Shown in pieces: positions 43,001 through 51,477 of a stretch of 64,000 nt of DNA (position 1 is its first letter; each line of letters opens with the position of its first letter). The DNA is taken from the NCBI GenBank assembly GCA_019634635.1, contig JAHCBB010000010.1, forward strand, positions 124,001 through 188,000. The letters are read 5' to 3'. Below the pieces are notes generated by a model. The model was not told the origin of the DNA. It did no database searches and was given only the letters and a program-made list of their open reading frames with translations. The position numbers and the translations under genes are program-made. The DNA is from Verrucomicrobiia bacterium. Its GTDB lineage: Bacteria > Verrucomicrobiota > Verrucomicrobiia > Limisphaerales > UBA9464.

Positions 43001-45176
43001 TCCAGGCGGCACCGTGGAGGAGGCCGTGACCCTGATGCTGGAAGGGCCGCCGGGAGCGACCGTCTATTACACGCTCGATGGCACCGACCCGCGACTTCCC
43101 GGGGGCGACGTGCGCCCCGGTGCCCGGGTCGCCTCCGGACCGATCGGGATTCCCACCAGCACTCGCATCAGCGCGCGGGCCCTGAACCCGGCGCATCGCA
43201 ATCTGACCGGACCCAGCCGTCCGCCCCTGTCCACCCCGTGGTCGGGCCTGACGGTATCCACGATCCTGATCCCGCCGCCGCTGGTGATCACCGAAATGAT
43301 GGTGCATCCGCCCGCGCTGCCGCCGGGGGGCGCGGGCTTCGACAAGGAGCAGTTTGAGTTTATCGAACTGTGGAACCGGGGCACGGAGGCGCTGGATCTG
43401 GAAGGCTTCCGGTTCACCCGGGGCATCGGGTTCGACTTTCCATCGCGTCTCCTCGCCCCGGGGGAACGGGTGGTGCTCGCCAGGGATCCAGAGGCGTTTG
43501 CGTCGCGTTATGGCGCGGCGTTGGGGGTTCTGGGTCCTTATGAGGGGCAGCTCGACAATGCCGGGGAGCGCCTGACCCTGATCGGCCCGCTGGGCGAGGT
43601 GCTCCTCGACTTCGAATATCTTCGAGACTGGCAACCCGCCACGGACGGCCATGGATTTTCGCTGGTCGTGGTGGATCCGAACGCTCCCCGGGAGGCCTGG
43701 GGGCTCTCTTCGCAGTGGCGGGCAAGTGCTGAACCGCTCGGGTCGCCGGGTCGGCCGGACCCGGAGCCGCCCAGGTTCCCGATCGTCCGGGTGAACGAGG
43801 TGCTCGCCCATTCTGATCCACCCCAACTGGATGCCATCGAGATCCACAATGCCGGAGACGAGCTTGCGGACCTCGGCGGCTGGTATCTGACCGACGACTT
43901 TCGCAACCCGATGCAATTCCGGATTCCGGACGGTGTGGGCCTCGTCCCGGGGGGATTTGTGGTGTTCGATGAATCGGACTTCAACACCGGGGCGCCGGGG
44001 AGCTTCGCCCTGAGCTCGCTGGGCGAGGAGGTGTATTTGTTTTCCGCAGATGCCGGTGGGCGTCTCACCGGATATGTGGACGGGTTTGCCTTTGGCCCCA
44101 CGGAAAACGGCGTGTCGTTTGGGCGGCACGTCAATTATGCCGGGGAATGGCAACTGGTCGCCCAGTCGGTCCAGACCTTCGGCGCCACGAATGCGGAGCC
44201 GAGGGTCGGCCCGGTCGTCCTGCATGAAGTCATGTACAACCCGGCGCCGTTCATCCCCGGGCAGAACAACACACGTGATGAGTACATCGAACTGCGCAAC
44301 CGGACCGCAGAGGAGATTCCCCTGTTTGATCCGGTGGTGCCCACCAACACCTGGCGGCTGCGTAGCGGGGTGTCGTTCGATTTTCCGGAGGACACCGTCC
44401 TGCCGGCGTTCGGCCATCTGCTCGTGGTGGGCTTTGATCCCGCATCGAGTCACGGGGAGCTCCAGGAATTCCGCAGCGTCTATTCCCTGACGCCGGACGT
44501 CGTCATCCTTGGTCCCTTTTCCGGACGTCTCAACAATGCCGGCGAGCGGCTTCGACTGTTGAAACCCGACCCGCCCCAGACCGATCCAGGAAATTCCCCG
44601 GGGATGGTCCCCTACGTGGAGGTGGATCGTTTGGACTACGGCAACAGCGCCCCATGGCCTCCGGAGGCCAACGGCACCGGGCGGTCCCTGCAGCGTCTTG
44701 TGGACGACTTCCATGGCAATGACCCGTACAACTGGGATGCCGGCCTGCCGACTCCCGGAGCCGTCAATGTCCGGTCGCCGCGCGACTCCAACGGGGACGG
44801 ACTGCCGGACTGGTGGAAGCTGACGTACCGGCTGAGTCCCTTCTCGTCGGAGGGCGATAACAGTCCCGAGGCGGATCTGGATGGCGATGGCTACACCAAT
44901 GAGGAGGAGTACATCGCCGGAACCGACCCGTGGGATCGGGAAAGCCGCCTTCGGTTCACGGCGATCGAGCCCGGTGCCGACGGGCTCCGGTTGGAGTTCC
45001 CGGTGGTTGCGGGCCGTCGCTATTCGGTGCTGCACCGGGGGGCGCTCACCGACGGTCCGTGGCATGAGTTGGTGACACTGCCCGTGCAGGTGTCGGATGG
45101 CGTGGTGGCCGTTGAGGATCCAATTCAACAGCAGATGACCGGGAGGTATTACCGACTCCTCGTCGGGTTCGAGTAG
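40044..45176 (+). CDS. CotH-type kinase domain protein with lamin-tail and beta-hexosaminidase C-terminal domains
   Basis: 1710 residues, secreted (signal SVLACSALLLSPGAARA). Order: a beta-sandwich with a ligand-binding look (about 25-190), Ig-like segment (200-290), lamin-tail domain 1 (LLISEFMASNQRTL, 298-430), chitobiase C-terminal-like domain (452-520), the CotH domain (540-960) with GINIRGSSTRGLPKSSYRLE, GQYRGVYVLMENIK and the kinase Asp in GPVWDFDRSMG (Asp832, Asp834), a second chitobiase-like unit (1000-1070), three more lamin-tail domains (to about 1510), and a C-terminal calcium-type repeat (DSNGDGLPDWW, DLDGDGYTNEEEY). CotH is an atypical protein kinase in spores and surface proteins. 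Substrate unknown. Confidence 0.92.
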   Translation: MSIWSVLACSALLLSPGAARAAELFPEGSSWRYFVGTTEASSPDPTAWRSPGFDDSQWSEGRTPMGYGPGGIVTDLGRSADRGYLTFYLRREFTVEHPADFQELVLPIRIDDGFVLWLNGAEAGRYNVPDGELAHDATSVTFTGGPESTTVRIPDAWQWLREGSNVLAVHVLNVNWTSSDLFFDAALRGVPDTTEPVVALRRPTANATVRELESLEVRFNKPVTGVDASDLLVNGVPALDVAEGEPGQFVFTMEPPEPGAVRVTWAPDHGITDLTSRANPFAGDGWNYTLDPDAEPPGLLISEFMASNQRTLNDDDGDRSDWIEIHNAGAVAESLAGWYLTDDAEHLTQWRFPGVTLLPNQHLVVFASGKNRTNPAAPLHTNFRLAQEGEYLALVNPQGQPVSEFAPQYPPQRDDVSYGSDPGDPRLVGYFPVPTPGAPNVPGGPGFAPKVRFSRAGGLFTASFSLGLETDSPGAQIRYTLDGSLPGDRSPLYTGPIGISATTQVRARAFEADLLPGPPSSEIYVQLAASLAGFSSDLPVMILHNFGAGGVPGSPAIPRQFAGVILCEPGAGGRTSLTNPATLNARAGINIRGSSTRGLPKSSYRLEFWDEFDQGRERPLLGMPAEEDWVLYAPNEFDVPLIHNPFAFRLSRDAGRYAPRTRFVELFVNTAGGPVSGPLPSGQYRGVYVLMENIKRGADRVAIERLAPEHTRPPEVTGGYLLKIDRRDANEREFNAAGLSLIYRYPNGLEMVTPQRAAQANYIRNHFNGFFDALSGPNPGDPLRGYEAWIDVDSWLDHHLLNVVPMNVDALRLSAHLFKGRDRRIEMGPVWDFDRSMGTSKGGDTRAFNPVNWRGQTWDEGTDFFNAAGVFSNPWYSRLFRDLEFWQRYVDRYQDLRETVFSDAQVHAIVDSLADEVREAQVREVARWGGSGGSDTRPRSGRLSFNGYTHTFSGTFQGEIDFMKRWLSDRLRFMDTNFLARPRPSHPGGTVEEAVTLMLEGPPGATVYYTLDGTDPRLPGGDVRPGARVASGPIGIPTSTRISARALNPAHRNLTGPSRPPLSTPWSGLTVSTILIPPPLVITEMMVHPPALPPGGAGFDKEQFEFIELWNRGTEALDLEGFRFTRGIGFDFPSRLLAPGERVVLARDPEAFASRYGAALGVLGPYEGQLDNAGERLTLIGPLGEVLLDFEYLRDWQPATDGHGFSLVVVDPNAPREAWGLSSQWRASAEPLGSPGRPDPEPPRFPIVRVNEVLAHSDPPQLDAIEIHNAGDELADLGGWYLTDDFRNPMQFRIPDGVGLVPGGFVVFDESDFNTGAPGSFALSSLGEEVYLFSADAGGRLTGYVDGFAFGPTENGVSFGRHVNYAGEWQLVAQSVQTFGATNAEPRVGPVVLHEVMYNPAPFIPGQNNTRDEYIELRNRTAEEIPLFDPVVPTNTWRLRSGVSFDFPEDTVLPAFGHLLVVGFDPASSHGELQEFRSVYSLTPDVVILGPFSGRLNNAGERLRLLKPDPPQTDPGNSPGMVPYVEVDRLDYGNSAPWPPEANGTGRSLQRLVDDFHGNDPYNWDAGLPTPGAVNVRSPRDSNGDGLPDWWKLTYRLSPFSSEGDNSPEADLDGDGYTNEEEYIAGTDPWDRESRLRFTAIEPGADGLRLEFPVVAGRRYSVLHRGALTDGPWHELVTLPVQVSDGVVAVEDPIQQQMTGRYYRLLVGFE

Positions 45177-45234
45177 TTTGGTTGCAAGTTGAGGACTTGC
45201 CGGGCCGCGAGTTGCTTGAGTTAGCTTTTCACTT

Positions 45235-45669
45235 GTGGAATCTCAGGAGTTTGCGATCATCCCGTTCATGGGAAGGCCAAAAGATCCTGAAGGTGAGGTG
45301 CATGCCGTTTGGGGTTGCAAGAAGCCGCTCTTGACTTGGCATAGGGCACATTGGATAGGCGTGTCTGGTGCCATCTGTCTTGTAGGGTTGATCCTTCGAG
45401 AGGTTTTTGTTAATGTTGTCAGTGATGTCGTTTCCGCGCCGCTTATTGAGCGAGTTCAGAGCGAGTCGGATTCCCATACATCTGGGCCGCGACTCGACGG
45501 CGTTCAGCAAGTAGAAAGAGAGCTCCCTAACAAAGGAGGACCGCTGGGAGTGCTGATTGAGAGCAATTCTAGTTCGGTTTTTCGAAATGTTACCTCGGAT
45601 TCCGGAATAACCGTCAAAGGCAACGAAAACTCACAGTTTGAAAACCTTCGGCAGCGCGCAAATAATTGA
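45235..45669 (+). CDS. Hypothetical membrane protein in AT-richer island
   Basis: 144 residues with GTG start. One hydrophobic segment (WIGVSGAICLVGLILREVFV) follows a 36-residue start; the rest is polar, Ser/Asn-rich (SNSSSVFRNVTSDSGI). No family was recognised. The DNA from about 45180 to 45730 is clearly poorer in G and C than the neighbourhood and uses A/T-ending codons, so it may be recently acquired. It stands between the CotH gene and the broken cytochrome gene. The start is not backed by a ribosome site. Confidence 0.5.
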   Translation: MESQEFAIIPFMGRPKDPEGEVHAVWGCKKPLLTWHRAHWIGVSGAICLVGLILREVFVNVVSDVVSAPLIERVQSESDSHTSGPRLDGVQQVERELPNKGGPLGVLIESNSSSVFRNVTSDSGITVKGNENSQFENLRQRANN

Positions 45670-45726
45670 AGGAGACTTGGTGGCGAACACTCTAATTTTG
45701 ACGTTTCGTCCCCGAAGACCGGGTTG

Positions 45727-46893
45727 TTATTGAATCCATTGCGCATCGTACACGTCAACGCGCCCCTGCCTGCCGAAGGGTGAGGGCCGGATCTCGAAGG
45801 TGATCGGAGCGTCCGGCGTCGCCCACCCGGGTCCCGCATGGATTTCGAGGAGGCCGTTGCTGTCCTCGGCGCTGGACTCCTCGACGCGGTAGGTGACCAC
45901 AATCCCGCTGTCCGCGCTGGTCCAGCGGGCGTCCTCCAGGCTGACATCAAACTCCAGGGCAGGCCGGTTGTTCACGAGGAGGGTGAATCGTCCCGGTGGC
46001 TGGGAGGAAAATCCGGTGGCTGCGGGCAACCGCCAGGGGCCGGGACCGGCGGGAACCTGCCAGCGGACGCGGGAGTTGCCATCGGTGGCCCGGCAGTAGT
46101 GCATCGGCAGCGATCCGAGCCAGCCCGGGTAGGTGAGGGGTGCGGCATCCGAATCGAGGGTTGCCGGGACCCCACCCGTTCGCGGAATCGCTCCCGTGCC
46201 GCCGCCAGCTGGCCCGCCGTGGCCTCGCCAAAGTTCCGGGGCGCCTGCCGGATCCACGCGATGAGGTCGGTGAGTTGTCCGGGTTCGAGCCCATCCTCCA
46301 GAGCTTCCGGCATGAGCGAGCGGTTCGATGGGGACATCCGGGCCACGTCGGCGCGGGCGATCGCCTCACGGGCCCCCCCCGGGCTGCACCATGGTGAGGT
46401 GGGTCGAGGTTTCGTCCCGGACCACTCCGGTGAAGGACCGTCCATCCTGCGTCTCCACGGTCCAGGCGGCGTAGCGCTGTTCGATGGCGGCGTTCGGATC
46501 CAGGAGGGCCACTCGGAAGTCCGTTCCTGATTTGGACCGGAAGGCGGCGATATCCGGACCGACCTCGTGTCCGACGCCTCGCAGGAGGTGGAATGAAGCG
46601 CACAAACGTTCGAACAGCGCGGCTCCCGCGTGGGGATCGCCGGCCCGGTGGGCCTCCGGACCGAAGCGATCGAGCACCCGGGAGCGGTTGGAATCGGCCG
46701 AAGGCAGCCGTCGGGTCGCCCGGGCTGCCCGCGCGACATCCGGGGATCGCCGCAGCAGCTCACGCTGCGCGGGGGAAAGCTCTGCCCCCTGGACACGTCC
46801 GTCCTCCACGGCGGACAACTGGACGTCGCCCCAGGCCTCGCGCGTCAGGAGCACTCCGATCAGCTCCGCATGGCGGCCCGAGTAGTAGTCGGA
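45727..46893 (-). pseudogene. Broken PVC-type cytochrome (heme-binding C-terminal part)
   Basis: Three frames must be joined to read a C-terminal fragment of a PVC-type membrane dehydrogenase/cytochrome protein. Frame 1 (46893-46366) holds GAALFERLCASFHLLRGVGH, the place of the heme site; CxxCH is damaged to CASFH at 46588-46602. Frame 2 starts at an eight-C run (46373-46380; one base fewer restores frame) and reads EAIARADVARMSPSNRSLMP. Frame 3 begins near 46170 and reads PLTYPGWLGSLPMHYCRA, ending at 45727. The 5' part is missing: a stop lies just before SDYYSGRHAEL. Loss of the Cys, truncation and two shifts together show it is not functional. Confidence 0.8.
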
Positions 46894-47068
46894 TCAAGCC
46901 TTGAGAACTCGGTTGATTTTTTGCTGCACGATCATTCGGTGGGTCAGGTCACGCTCGACCCCGTTTGTGAATGCGAGGACGTCGGCAAGGGCGACGGGTC
47001 CGTGGCAACCAGATTTGTCACCGGCCGCAGTGGAGCGTTCTGAGGATTGGGATGGGGACGGCGCGCGG

Positions 47069-48034
47069 TCAGCAGATCGCGAAGGCCTCCCGGAGCATCC
47101 GAATGCTTTCCGGCACGGCCGCCTCGGGGTCGGCCTTGCCCTCCATTTCGAGGGAGACCCAGCCCTTGTATCCGGCGTCGCGAAGAATTCGGGCGATGCG
47201 CGGATAATCGAGATCGAGCGTGTACCATTCGCCGCCTCCGGGATAGGTCTTGGCCTGGATGAACACCGCCTTCGAGGCAAGGGCGGCCAGCTTGTCGTAC
47301 GGATCCTCCAGGAAATTCCCGGTATCCAGCAGCAGGCCAAACCACGGGGATGTCACCTCCCGGGCGATCCGCAGGAGGCCCTCGGGTGTCCGGGTGAGCC
47401 CCCAGTGATTCTCCACGGCGAGCATCACCCCCGCGCGGGCGGCGTCCGGCAGGCACTGCTCCAGGCACTCCACACACCACGCGAAGCCGTCGTCCTCCGT
47501 ATAGCCCGGCAGCACCGGTTCCACTCCCCGCGCCTTCATCAGGTCGTCGAAACTGGCGATGGTGTTCCAGCGTCCGGAATTGATGCGGAGCACCGGGACG
47601 CCCAGCGCGGCCGCGATCTCGATGCATTTGCGGGTGTGCTCGACCTGCTGTCGGCGCACCGCCGGATCCGGGTCCACAAAATCCTGGTGGATGCTGAGGC
47701 AGCACAGGCTGACGCCGTTGCGGAACGCGTGGCGCTTGAGGGAGGCGAGGTACGCCCGGTGGGCCGCAGTGAGCGGCTCTTTTTCCGGCAGGTCCATTTG
47801 CCGGTGGAGGATGTCCACACCGGCGAGGCCGAGACGGTTGGCCCGGTCAATGACGGTTTCCACAGACACCTTCGGCCCGCGGAAATGCCAGTAGGAATAG
47901 GTGGCAACGGCCAGTTGGATGCCGGGGGCGGGCGTGGGGAGAGCGGTTTCGGCGGCCCGCGCTCCGGCGGACATCAGGGCGGCACCGGTCGCCGTGGCCG
48001 CCGTTTGCAGGAAGTGACGTCGGGCAGTGTTCAT
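47069..48034 (-). CDS. Exported sugar phosphate isomerase/epimerase-like TIM-barrel protein
   Basis: 321 residues. The ATG at 48034 gives a Tat signal (NTARRHFLQTAATATGAAL). The body is a xylose-isomerase-like TIM barrel: GIQLAVATYSYWHFRG, LGLAGVDILHRQMDL, VPVLRINSGRWN, MLAVENHWGLTRTPEG with metal-binding Glu, LLLDTGNFLEDP, GWVSLEMEGKADPEAA with the final Glu. The fold fits isomerases or epimerases of sugars; substrate unknown. Larger open frames in this strand across 48.3-49.8 kb are shadows of the duplicated gene. Confidence 0.88.
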   Translation of the reverse strand: MNTARRHFLQTAATATGAALMSAGARAAETALPTPAPGIQLAVATYSYWHFRGPKVSVETVIDRANRLGLAGVDILHRQMDLPEKEPLTAAHRAYLASLKRHAFRNGVSLCCLSIHQDFVDPDPAVRRQQVEHTRKCIEIAAALGVPVLRINSGRWNTIASFDDLMKARGVEPVLPGYTEDDGFAWCVECLEQCLPDAARAGVMLAVENHWGLTRTPEGLLRIAREVTSPWFGLLLDTGNFLEDPYDKLAALASKAVFIQAKTYPGGGEWYTLDLDYPRIARILRDAGYKGWVSLEMEGKADPEAAVPESIRMLREAFAIC

Positions 48035-48268
48035 CAGCGGACGATGGCCCGGAATGCCGTGCCGGGAAAGCCGGGAAAGACCGGACCCGGATGCGGGGGC
48101 ATTCGGTGAGCGCAGGAAAAGATGGCGGGCGCCGTCTGCGAACTTGACCCGGCCATTGGGCAGCGGTAAGCCGTAGCCAGTCCCCGAGTAATTCCACGGA
48201 TGAGTTCCGCCTCTGCCTGGCGGGACCCGGTCCATGGATGACTGCATCGCAATCCATTCCAAAATCCC

Positions 48269-50086
48269 ATGAACTTCAAACTCTCGCGACTTCTCCCCGG
48301 CACGCTGGTCGCCGCGTTCTCCGTGCAGGCGGCCGTGACCGTCCAGGACCCCGGCAATGTGATCGGGACGGGCGACTCGGCATGGTCCTATCTGATCCTG
48401 GAGGCGGAGGATTACGACACCAAGTTGAACGAATCCGAGGAGTTCGGCTTCATCCGGGTGGATCACACCGGGACGAGGACCAGCGCGCTCGGCAACCCGG
48501 TCCTGGGCGCGGACACCACCGCATCGAAGCAGGGCGCGCTGTTCACGCAGACGACCTTTGCGGAGCATGCGGACAAGGTGACGTACAACGTGCAGTTCAG
48601 CCGCGCGGGCACGTACTACCTCTACATGCGCTTCACGATGTTTGAGAACGGGGGGAATGAGACGCATTACCTGAATGAGGACTCGTTCTTCGTACCGCCG
48701 GATTTCGGTCTGGACCCGCAGACCGACTGGCCGTTGAGCAACCGGGGCGGCTACACCGAGGGGTGCTGCAATCTGGCGGGCTATCTCTTTTTCCCCGATG
48801 AGAACGGGGACCGGGTCTCGAAGGCCGACGGGGGCGAGGAGGGACAGGCGTTCTGGGAGGGGAACTTCCACTGGAATGAACTGCTCTCCAGCCAGTTCCT
48901 GAATGCCGAGGAGCAGGGGGAGCCGGTGTACCGGTTCCGATACGAGGTGACGGAGGACCGGGTGGGCCAGCCGCTGAGCTTCACGATCTCCTACCGCGAG
49001 GGGGGCACGACGATTGACCTGTTCCTGTTCGCCACCAGCCCGTCGCTGATGACCGATTACACCCAGGCCCAGCTCGACGAACTGCTCCTGGGCCAGTCCT
49101 CCAACATCACCGTCCAGGATCCCGGCAACGTGGTGGGCAGCGGCGAGTCGGCATGGTCTTATCTGATCCTGGAGGCGGAGGATTACGACACCAAGTTGAA
49201 CGAATCCGAGGAGTTCGGGTTCATCCGGGTGGATCACACCGGGACGAGGACCAGTGCGCTGGGCAACCCGGTCCTGGGCGCGGACAGCACCGCATCGAAG
49301 CAGGGCGCGCTGTTCACGCAGACGACCTTTGCGGAGCATGCGGACAAGGTGACGTACAACGTGCAGTTCAGCATCCCGGGCACGTATTACCTCTACATGC
49401 GCTTCACGATGTTCGAGAACGGGGGGAACGAGACGCATTACCTGAACGAGGACTCGTTCTTCGTACCTCCGGATTTCGGCCTGGACCCGCAGACCGACTG
49501 GCCGCTGAGCAACCGGGGCGGCTACACCGAGGGGTGCTGCAATCTGGCGGGCTATCTCTTCTTCCCCGATGAGAACGGGGACCGGACCTCGAAGGCCGAC
49601 GGGGGCGAGGAGGGACAGGCGTTCTGGGAGGGGAACTTCCACTGGAACGAACTGCTCTCCAGCCAGTTCCTGAATGCCGAAGAGCAGGGGGAGCCGGTGT
49701 ACCGGTTCCGATACGAGGTGACGGAGGACCGGGTGGGCCAGCCGCTGACCTTCACAATCTCCTACCGCGAGGGGGGGACGACGATTGACCTGTTCCTGTT
49801 CGCCACCAGCCCGTCGCTGATGACCGACTACACCCAGGCCCAACTGGATGAGATCCTGCTCGGCACCGCCACCGCGGTTCCGTCACTGGACATCCGTCTC
49901 AACGGATCCGACGTGGTGATCTCCTGGCCGGCCGCGCTGTCGGACTTCGCCCTGCGGTCCACGGGCAGTCTCACCCCTCCGGGCTGGAACAACGTGAGCG
50001 CGCCCGTCGTGGTTGTGGGCGATCGCAACACGGTGACCGTCAGCGCCGGCGAGGCGGAGGCCTATTTCGAGCTCTTCAAGCCGTGA
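48269..50086 (+). CDS. Secreted protein made of two nearly identical 257-residue units
   Basis: 605 residues. A signal peptide (LLPGTLVAAFSVQAA) is followed by two tandem units of 257 residues, at about residues 23-279 and 280-536, which differ at roughly a dozen positions. Each has the text SAWSYLILEAEDYDTKLNES, GTYYLYMRFTMFENGGNETH and RGGYTEGCCNLAGYLFFPDE. AEDY and GTYYLYMRF suggest a carbohydrate-binding beta-sandwich (CBM6/35-like), which is inference. The last 70 residues are a separate beta domain (VVISWPAALSDFALRSTG) like those at the ends of other secreted proteins here. No catalytic motif. A terminator follows at 50130. Confidence 0.85.
   Translation: MNFKLSRLLPGTLVAAFSVQAAVTVQDPGNVIGTGDSAWSYLILEAEDYDTKLNESEEFGFIRVDHTGTRTSALGNPVLGADTTASKQGALFTQTTFAEHADKVTYNVQFSRAGTYYLYMRFTMFENGGNETHYLNEDSFFVPPDFGLDPQTDWPLSNRGGYTEGCCNLAGYLFFPDENGDRVSKADGGEEGQAFWEGNFHWNELLSSQFLNAEEQGEPVYRFRYEVTEDRVGQPLSFTISYREGGTTIDLFLFATSPSLMTDYTQAQLDELLLGQSSNITVQDPGNVVGSGESAWSYLILEAEDYDTKLNESEEFGFIRVDHTGTRTSALGNPVLGADSTASKQGALFTQTTFAEHADKVTYNVQFSIPGTYYLYMRFTMFENGGNETHYLNEDSFFVPPDFGLDPQTDWPLSNRGGYTEGCCNLAGYLFFPDENGDRTSKADGGEEGQAFWEGNFHWNELLSSQFLNAEEQGEPVYRFRYEVTEDRVGQPLTFTISYREGGTTIDLFLFATSPSLMTDYTQAQLDEILLGTATAVPSLDIRLNGSDVVISWPAALSDFALRSTGSLTPPGWNNVSAPVVVVGDRNTVTVSAGEAEAYFELFKP
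48335..49866 (+). repeat. Tandem 771-bp in-frame duplication
   Basis: Copy 1 starts at 48335 and copy 2 at 49106, with a period of exactly 771 bases (257 codons), measured from the shared GATTACGACACCAAG text. The copies are almost identical also at silent positions over long stretches, so the duplication is recent or kept alike by gene conversion. The join falls at LLLGQSSN/ITVQDPG, a domain border. Confidence 0.95.
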
Positions 50087-50129
50087 CGCGACCCTCGGGT
50101 CGCTGACCGCATTTCGGCATTGCGTCATG

Positions 50130-50160
50130 GGGCCGGGGAACGGGGTTCCCCGGCCCTTTT
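50130..50160 (+). terminator. Rho-independent terminator after the duplicated protein gene
   Basis: Perfect 12-bp stem (50130-50141 with 50145-50156), a three-base loop and TTTT at 50157-50160, 43 bases after the stop at 50086. The T run is short but the stem is strong. Confidence 0.8.
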
Positions 50161-50193
50161 CCATGCGTCATCGGACGGCAGCCCGGCCGGGTG

Positions 50194-51477
50194 TCAGGGC
50201 AGGACCGGCTGGACCCACGCGGACTCGGTCTCGCCCTCGCGGTAGGGATTGGCCATCCGGCGGGAGGACTCGACGACGGCCCGGACGTAGAGTTCGTCAC
50301 CGGACAGCGAATAGGTGGCGACCGGACCCTCGACCACCGCGAGGGTCTCGCCGATGGACTCATCGTAGCGTTGGGTGGCACGCACGGGCTGGCCGGTTGC
50401 CGACACGACGGGGGATCGTGTCGGATCAAATCCCCGGCGGGTGCCCAGGAAGCGGGTCCGGTAGGTGACCCCCGGCTCGGCGGCGATTTCGATGCGCAGC
50501 GTGTCGCCCGACCGGGTCACCTCCTGGAGCGTCACCCCGCTGCTGCCGTAGAACGCGCCGGCCTCCAGCGCGGCGATGAGGGCGTCGGGGGTGAGCGCCG
50601 CGCTCCGCACCATCACCCAGCCGCGTCCCGGATTGCTCTGGCCGACCGCATGGGTGTGATAATTGTGGGAGTCGTCTGTCGCGAGCCCGTACATCACGGG
50701 CAGCCCGAGGCGTCCCAGCCGCCACGCGAGCACAATGTCCCACATCCGCTCCGTACTGGCATGGTCGGCATCACCCTCGTTCCGCACGTAGGGATGCCCG
50801 TTGTACACTTCGAAGAACCGCTCGCCCTCCACCTGCATCAGGTCCTCGGCGGTGATGCCCCATCCGAAGTTGGGATGGTTGATGTGTGGAAACATCGTCT
50901 GCCCGGTGCGCTGACGTTGCTCCAGGACCGCCCGGACGCTCCGTTGCATCACGTCGAGAACGTTGCTGCCGCCGGGTGGCGCAATCGGTTCCCGGAGGTT
51001 GGTGGCATTGACGTGGACCGGAAAGGCGAGGTGACCGCCGGTGATCTCCTCGGCGGGAATCAGGAGGAAGCGCCCGGGTTCCTCGAGGCGGCCCCGGAAC
51101 TCGGCCAGCGTCTTCAAGCGCACCTGATGGGTGCCGTCCACCTCGCGGTGTTCCAGCCAATCCGGTCCGAACCGGGCCCGGTTGGTGGCGAGTGCCGCCT
51201 GCGCCGCCGCCGTGTCCGCGCGGACGATCCAATGCTCCCCTTCCAGCATCACGTTGTGGTCCGAAATGGCCAGGAAGTGGTACCCGTGATCCTTGTACCA
51301 CGCGGCGATGGATTCCGGATAGTCGTCGCCATCGCTCCACAGCGAATGGGTGTGCAGGTTGCCCTTCCACCAGCGGGGCTTTGTGTCCGATGTGTCCCCC
51401 GCGGATGCGTCGTCCAGGCCGCACGCCGGTCCCGCAAGGATCAGGAGCGCCGTGCAACACGCCGGGATGCGCCTCAT
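50194..51477 (-). CDS. PHP-domain metallohydrolase, exported (CehA/McbA-like)
   Basis: 427 residues. The leader TALLILAGPACGLDD includes a Cys that could be a lipobox (LAGPAC). The PHP metal motifs follow: NLHTHSLWSDGDDYPE, AISDHNVML, the Glu of IPAEEI, HINHPNFGW and ATDDSHNYH. About residues 300-427 form a C-terminal beta domain. The PHP class includes phosphoesterases and other metal-dependent hydrolases; the substrate is unknown. Its ATG overlaps the stop of the upstream SMP-30 gene (ATGA), so the two are co-translated. Confidence 0.9.
   Translation of the reverse strand: MRRIPACCTALLILAGPACGLDDASAGDTSDTKPRWWKGNLHTHSLWSDGDDYPESIAAWYKDHGYHFLAISDHNVMLEGEHWIVRADTAAAQAALATNRARFGPDWLEHREVDGTHQVRLKTLAEFRGRLEEPGRFLLIPAEEITGGHLAFPVHVNATNLREPIAPPGGSNVLDVMQRSVRAVLEQRQRTGQTMFPHINHPNFGWGITAEDLMQVEGERFFEVYNGHPYVRNEGDADHASTERMWDIVLAWRLGRLGLPVMYGLATDDSHNYHTHAVGQSNPGRGWVMVRSAALTPDALIAALEAGAFYGSSGVTLQEVTRSGDTLRIEIAAEPGVTYRTRFLGTRRGFDPTRSPVVSATGQPVRATQRYDESIGETLAVVEGPVATYSLSGDELYVRAVVESSRRMANPYREGETESAWVQPVLP

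Noticed and set aside
41403..45128. Minus-strand frame of 1241 codons opposite the CotH gene
   Set aside because: Shadow of a GC-rich coding gene; the plus strand has clear CotH and lamin-tail motifs.
46894..47068. Possible further remnant of a gene upstream of the broken cytochrome
   Set aside because: The translated text in any frame matches no family I recognise; too short to support a call.
48035..49843. Very long minus-strand frame opposite the duplicated gene
   Set aside because: It is a shadow: its repeats mirror the plus-strand duplication, and the real gene in that frame starts with the Tat signal at 48034.
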